Assembly (NCBI GenBank): GCA_037892935.1
Contig: JAYXKI010000012.1
Span: 1,364,001-1,428,000, forward strand
Length of the DNA stretch: 64,000 nt
Source of the DNA: Phlebopus portentosus
Lineage: Eukaryota; Basidiomycota; Agaricomycetes; Boletales; Boletinellaceae
Reading direction: 5' to 3'
Numbering within the stretch: the first letter of the stretch is position 1; each line of letters starts with the position of its first letter. The translations under genes were made by a program, and so were the position numbers. This document shows, piece after piece, positions 58,735 to 64,000 of this stretch. The notes under the pieces were generated by a model. That model worked only from the letters and a program-made list of their open reading frames with translations, was not told the origin of the DNA and made no database searches.

Positions 58735-59664
58735 ATGATCCTGAGGATGACTAAGATAAAAGCAGAAGGTAGTGCCAATAGTGGCTCGAAGACATCTCCT
58801 CCTGATACCGTTACCTCCACAATGAATACTGCCATCTATAGAGACGTAGCAGGAGCTGTCGCAGGAGGCCGCGATCCTTCTGGCATCAAGGACATGAAAG
58901 CCTGCGTGGCTCCAAACCAAAACGACCCTGCAGAGGACAGCAACCATTGTTCTGTCACAGAAACGACTAAGGCCCGTCGTGGTCGTACCGCAGCTCGTGA
59001 GTACTCATTACTTTACCTATTCGATTTTGAGACCGACTGGAGCTGATTTCTAGTCTCGAGCAAATCACGACATGGAAAAAAAGCCATTGCGAAGGAAAGC
59101 GGCTTGAAGACAGCATCCGTCGTGGAGTCAGCAACTGCCCCTGGTACGTCATTTCAGCTCCCATGTTAATCTGAAGGATCAACATCTTACACCTATACAT
59201 TAGACTTTCCGTCACCCAGACAAGGCCAGAAGAGGCGGAAGGAAGAAGACAAAGGCAATAAAGAAAACAAATATATGTCTGGGCAGCATCTACCTTCGAC
59301 GAATGCCCGACGCGTCCGTCGAAGGACTGCCAGAGCTGTCAGTGACGAGGCTGAAGCGACACCTCAAAACACGAACAGCTCGGTCGCTGCAGAGGATCTG
59401 TCGAGCTCTCGTTCCCTGCAGCGCATCCCGTCACGTACCGAATATTCCGTAGATGAGGTCGTCGCCACCGCCGCCTTGTTACAGTCTGCGAGTGGGAAGT
59501 TGAATCGATCTGCAAGCATGCTGCTAACATCCTCTGAGGTAGAGAGAAATTCTGTCCTGCTCAGCGAAGCCACTCTGTCGCTGTGTATTCATGAATCGGG
59601 GCAGATCCTTGAGATAATAGGTATTCCCGGAATCAAAGCAGTTATGACCCTGGCCGGAGCTTGA
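58735..59664 (+). CDS. MVxTRxMAK-family protein, copy J, 270 aa, three exons
   Basis: Exons 58735-58996, 59054-59143, 59204-59664, in phase. The start is diverged (MILRMTKIKAEGSAN; the canonical TRxMAK is altered by a small rearrangement). Exon 1 ends ARRGRTAA. Exon 2 has KKAIAKESGLKTAS. Exon 3 has DFPSPRQGQKRRKEEDKGN, NKENK (KEN motif), ARRVRRRTAR, the helix EVVATAALLQSASGKL and a C-terminal ILEIIGIPGIKAVMTLAGA. It is the open duplicate of the frameshifted copy E. Confidence 0.75.
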
Positions 59665-61690
59665 GTTTCAGAGGGCCTGAAGCTGTCAGGCTTTTGGGTG
59701 GAGAATAGGCTAGCGTGACTGATGCCACCGAGATGTTCTCACAAAGCGTCCAGGAGGCTCCACAAGACACCTCGCTTTAACTTCCCTATCCTTTGGACGA
59801 AGTAGGGAGCATAGGTGCCATTCACCTCTTGGGCATCGGTCAACCGTTCACCTGAATAGCCGTGACAACACTCCTATTCCGCTAAAGCCTCTTCGATTGA
59901 TTCTATTTAGCTCATTAGTTGCACGTACCAAGTAGCAGCTTTCCTTCGTTTTCTTGCGTGGCTTTGTACAATCACCTATTCAATGAACAAATCATCAAAT
60001 GACTCGACGGTCAATCACTATCGTTGTAGCGTTTCAAGGACATTCGGTTTACGATAAGGCCGAGGACAAATTGCCTTCCTGTAAACGACCAAAAAAAAGT
60101 GAGTTGACGCGCGAAACAGGGACGTTAATGCGTTGTGCTTGAGTAGGATAAAGTGTAATATGACCAGAAATGTTGCCTACCTTCGATGGTTCCCAATCGG
60201 CTTGTCGCTTCGTGGTCGTAGAGAGTAAAGTGACACTCTAGCGCTTTGTGAAAAGGGACGGACGATTATCACAATTCCACATTCTCCCACCACAGGGGGC
60301 AGATCCCTATTTTGTAGCTTAAGAAATTTGATCCAGAATAAGAAAGCAGAATAATATCTTTTGGAACACATTTTTAATTATACGAAATTTGAAGTATTTG
60401 AAATGTGGGAATAGGATTCTAAAGATTATTTTTTGATTCTCATTTTTCAAACATCAAGAATTAGAAGTTTCTGAGGATTACTTTTTTTCAAATTTTTGTG
60501 CCTTGCATAATCTATCGAGTTTTACAAATTTATGTGGCTTAAGAACATATATTAATATTTTATACAACTAATAACATTTTGTAGGATATAATATTAAAAA
60601 TAGCGGAAGTTCAGGAATATATTCAAAAATTTAAGAAAAGGGAGAAGTCTAAATTTGTAATTCTCTTTATTGTTTTCAAGCAGAAGAAATTCTTACAAAA
60701 ATTTTAAATATAGGAAGGACCTTCAAAATTTTGAATTCAGCAGCTGTAACGTGTAGTGCTAGTCACACTACTGGTGCGAAGCTGTCACGTAACTGCAACG
60801 TGACCACTACGTAACTGCAACGTGACCGCTACGTAACTGCCACATGACTGCTACGTAATCGTCACGCGACTGATACTGGTGACTGGCATGGCAACTGGCA
60901 ACAGGTTTTTTATTTCGGCGGAGTCTGAAACTCGCCGCTTGTGCGCTTTTGGTAAATACTGTCGATCATAATGTCGCACTTAATTTCTACATACTACTAC
61001 TAATACTAATACTTGTTTATCCCGATAGGTCTGGTAGACGGAGTACTTGCAGTGTATCCGCCAACTAATCATGAGATACGCTTAGCTTTCTACCTGAACG
61101 TCCTCCCCAGAGATGCGTCTTGCATTCTCGACTGTCGTCGGGAGCGCACGCCCGGTTCGAGCACACACCTTGGGTTTTTTTTCTATGACGCTGGACTCCG
61201 GAGTCAGGAAAAAGTTTCCCCGACTACAATTTTAACATAACTACCCCCCTCCTGCTCACGGAAACACGCAAAATTTTTCAGAATACAACACTTCAAACAC
61301 TTGCGGAGTAGCCCGTTACCGCCACGTCGCATGCAAATCTCGTGCCTGAGCTTCGAGAGACCGCCGCCCACCTCAGTAGAAAGCAATTGATATAATTGTG
61401 TACTGCCAAATGATCCATCAACCAATTGCCATGCTGAACCTTCGCTAGCACAGACAGACTACTACATCGGATACTGGATTCATCACGCATCAAGGTTGAA
61501 ATCGGCCGTCCGACTGGATGAGGCACGCGGGTGACTGCTGGACTGTCGACTAAGGTACGTAAGGCGCGCAAATATCGTCCCGGTATGAGTGTCTCGCTTC
61601 CCATGCTAGGTAGAACATTGTCTAAATCCGAGCCTTTGTACAGAGGTACGGACTCGCTTGACGAGGGCTAGAACGAGTTCAATGATATCA
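59665..61690. other. Intergenic region, ~2 kb, with an A+T-rich core
   Basis: 59665-60290 repeats sequence downstream of copy E. 60291-60760 is markedly A+T-rich (runs such as ATTATTTTTTG, AAATTTTTGTG) and has no gene. 60788-60872 is a small tandem repeat. 60880-61690 is unremarkable. Confidence 0.5.
60788..60872. repeat. 22-bp tandem repeat, about four units
   Basis: Units CGTAACTGCAACGTGACCACTA (60788-60809) and CGTAACTGCAACGTGACCGCTA (60810-60831), then two progressively degenerate units ending near 60872. Each contains a CGTGAC-like core, the same heptamer that forms the family promoter palindrome. Confidence 0.8.
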
Positions 61691-64000
61691 ACGAGATAGC
61701 AAGCTTCTCTGCATCAGCGATCTTGCGCTTTTCATTCTAAGCAATGCGCGCCTGGAACTTCTAATTAATTCAGTGATGAGAGAATTTCAAGATAAGAACC
61801 AAGGCAACAACTTACATTCTGCAGACGGAAATTCCTGACTCCATGCAATGCCTTGAGAGCGCACTCTTCCGCGTTCTTCGCACGTGCGAGGGCGTCGTCT
61901 CGAGCCTTTGTAAGCTCCACCTTCTCAGATTCAAGCTGCTGTCGAACTTGGGCGACATCGGTGCTTTCAACCGCTGCAACGTCGGTTTGTCCAGAAGCTT
62001 TCTCCGCGAATAACTTGGCCCTTTCCTCACGGAGAGCAGACTGGACAAATGTCGCTGACAATCAAAATTTAGTACACTCACCAAAGCAGCCTCGTAATCG
62101 CAGGCACTCTTCGCCACTTTGCTCAATTCGGCTAGTAACTCCGCCGATGTCTCTTTCTCCTGGACGGCAACCGCCAGTTGTGTTCTCAACGACTCCACCT
62201 CGACATTTGAATCCGATGGTGTCGCCGCTGCGGCTACCTGATTGGCGAGGCGTTCCTTTTCGTCGGACAGGCCCTTGACTTGCCTTCGCAGCTCAGTGAC
62301 AGTCTCTTTCAACTTGAAAATATAATGATTCAGTTGCCCGGATCGGTCGCGAGGTTCCTGCCCTAGAGACGAGTATTTCGTTCGGAAGTCGGCGAGTGTA
62401 TAACCTGCGTGTCCTCAAACTGTAAGATCAATTGGGCAGCGATGCGTCTGTTCAGAGAGTGTGCCAAACATACAAGTTTAGTCCGTGCATCCTTCTCGGT
62501 AGTATAAGCAGCCTTCTCTTCTTCGGCCTTACAGAGATCAATCTGTAAGTCTTCGATCTCGTCTTTGAGAGCTTGGACGTCGTTCGGGCCAATACGATCG
62601 TACTAATCGTTATCAATAAGCCTTCAAGTATAAATACTTTAAATACGGATCAGTTCACTTGCCTTCATAAGAAGCTGAGCATTCCGTTCCTTCCATTGAC
62701 GGCCCTCGGTTTCAAGCCGTTGAATCTGAGCATTCTTGGCATCAAGCTCAACACGAATAGTCTTTGCGTCTTCTTTGCGTCTTCAATTCCGATTGGGGGC
62801 GATTGAGCGTCGTCTCAAGCTGGCGTGCTTTGCGAACCTGTGCTTCACACTCTGCACGAAGCGTCGCGTTGCTTTCACGGAGAATGTTGAGCTGGTCAAT
62901 CCTATCCAGCAGTTCGGCATGCTCAGCAGAATTACTGATAGCTTCGCCGCTTCTTCACGCTCCTGCTGGATGAATTACAATGCATGGCAAGGATAAGCAG
63001 AACGGTACAGACTTACATGACAGTGCCGTCCGTGTTTCTTCAAGAACCTGGCTGAGATGGTCAACCTATGTCTTTTGCCGTGCGTTCTCCTGCTTAAAGA
63101 GCTCCAGTTGAAGATCAACAATTTCCTCTCCGCCATACGTCCATCCACATCATCACCGCCACCCGACTCTGGCACGTTCATGTTTGAATACGCAGCTTGA
63201 CGTATACGAGAAGTTGTGAGCTGACGGACTCCAGGTGCTGGTGAAGCAGACTATTCGTGCCACAAGGTCTTTGCGACTGTATTCTCGCTTAGAGATCTAT
63301 GAAGATGTGAACGAAGAGCTGTGTTTACCAAGCTGTGAGATCTGCAATCTCCTTATAAAGAACTTCTTGCTGTTGGTTCCAAGTTCGCCTGAGCAGTCTC
63401 AGCTTGAATCGTCTTCTCACGTAAGAAGCCCGCGCCTCACTGAGCTCCTTCTTGAAAGCGTCTACGACCTCGATCGACTCGGCATGAGCGACAATTCGCG
63501 AGAATATTTCTCTTCAGCAGCCTTTATACAGAGATTAGGTTCATTGATGCTCTTGACATCATAATGGACCCGCCTTGGCATGTTGCATCTGCTCTCGTAT
63601 CTCGTTCTCATGAAATGATTGACCGGTGCGTGATCCCATCTCAGCGTTGGTGATATCAATAACCGTGCCCTCCAGCATCTTTCTGTCCTGAGCGAACACT
63701 TCATGTTCCTTTTCGAGTCTTTGCAGGAAATCGCCGTTCTGCGTACTTAGTCGAGTGATTTCATCCTGCACAGATGATAGTTTCTCCTCAAGCACCTCCG
63801 TTCGGCCTAGATATGATGAAGATCAGCAATCTGAGCTTCGGTCGACGCCTCATACTCATCATGCGTGGCAGACAGTCATTGCAGAGCAGCTTCACTAGCC
63901 TGGAACTGCTACACATGACCGCGTGCAGAGGCAAGATCAGCTTCGGCGACATTCATTGCAGCCCTAAGAGGTACCAAGAAAGTCAATGACCAGTGAATAC
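61690..64000 (-). pseudogene. TPR/Mlp1-like nuclear-pore coiled-coil protein, decayed copy, partial (runs off the right edge)
   Basis: Minus-strand coiled-coil segments occur in the order of the TPR/Mlp family: AQIADLH and DRKMLEGTVIDITNAE, AEEKYSREL, AHAESIEVVDAFKKELSEAR, REKTIQAETAQANLE, EIVDLQLELFKQENARQKT, HAELLDRIDQLNILRESNA, IQRLETEGRQWKERNAQLL, YDRIGPNDVQALKDEIEDLQ, and KGLSDEKERLANQVAAAA further on. The W-K-x-R and YDRI block is the TPR signature region. The frame is broken repeatedly. In-frame stops lie at 63909-63911, 63876-63878, 63807-63809, 63066-63068 and 61737-61739, several at codons where CAG to TAG is the simplest cause. There are also single-base slips at several places, for example between YSREL and AHAES. 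The intron pattern persists, so it arose by genomic duplication, not by retroposition. The N-terminus is outside the window. Confidence 0.85.

Larger units (their letters stand above)
56155..60290. repeat. Segmental duplication, right copy (~4.1 kb)
   Basis: Direct-repeat partner of 44233-48372: Lsh 3' fragment, copy I, copy J and downstream sequence in the same order. Its left end cuts into pseudogene H. Confidence 0.88.

Noticed and set aside
1..64000. CRISPR arrays, prokaryotic operons, rRNA genes.
   Set aside because: No regularly spaced repeats of that type and no rRNA-like sequence; the abundant short spliceosomal introns make the DNA clearly eukaryotic.

Overview
The window looks like a chromosomal segment of a filamentous basidiomycete, most likely an Agaricomycete. 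Genes are dense and carry many short introns (mostly 45-65 nt, GT..AG). The recognisable proteins have the fungal form: a spermidine-synthase-like protein with an N-terminal membrane part, a TMEM184/DUF300 protein, a TOPORS-like RING protein and a 60-residue Cys/Arg-tailed membrane protein typical of mushrooms. Exon models were built by eye from splice sites and reading phase. No database search was possible.

Layout. 0.9-9.2 kb: a hypothetical protein (+), a 15-exon TMEM184/DUF300 membrane protein (-), a divergent 43-residue gene (+), a non-autonomous hAT-like element and a 60-residue membrane protein (+). 9.2-13.85 kb: gene-poor. 13.85-31.9 kb: conserved core genes. These are a homeodomain factor (+), a TOPORS-like RING E3 (-, with two apparent lesions), a BRD7/9-like bromodomain protein (+), an APC amino-acid permease (+), an orphan nuclear-type protein built by an internal exon duplication (+), the Pol III factor BRF1 (-) and a short-chain dehydrogenase with a possible presequence (+). 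38.2-44.6 kb: a spermidine-synthase-like protein (-) divergent from an Lsh/DDM1-type SNF2 remodeler (+). 61.7 kb to the right edge: a decayed TPR/Mlp1-like nucleoporin (-).

The most unusual content flanks the Lsh gene, at 32.6-37.4 kb and 44.6-59.7 kb. Ten copies of one three-exon gene family lie here, three on the minus and seven on the plus strand. I do not recognise the family. Copies share an M-V-x-T-R-x-M-A-K start, a basic Arg-rich segment next to a KEN motif, and a short LLxLS-like helix. Nine copies have, about 90-150 bp upstream of the ATG, the same promoter module: GTGGCT, then a near-palindrome CGTGACC...GGTCACG, then a T/A-rich TATA-like stretch. A degenerate version precedes the tenth.

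The array grew by at least two duplications: a 1.7-kb tandem one, and a 4.1-kb segmental one that carried off the 3' end of the Lsh gene. Decay is visible at several stages. One copy has a 1-bp deletion exactly in its KEN motif. Another has a CpG-depleted first exon, a hAT-like insertion at a 3' splice site and a truncation by the segmental duplication. The family's function is unknown. The motifs suggest nuclear, possibly cell-cycle-controlled proteins, and that is inference only.
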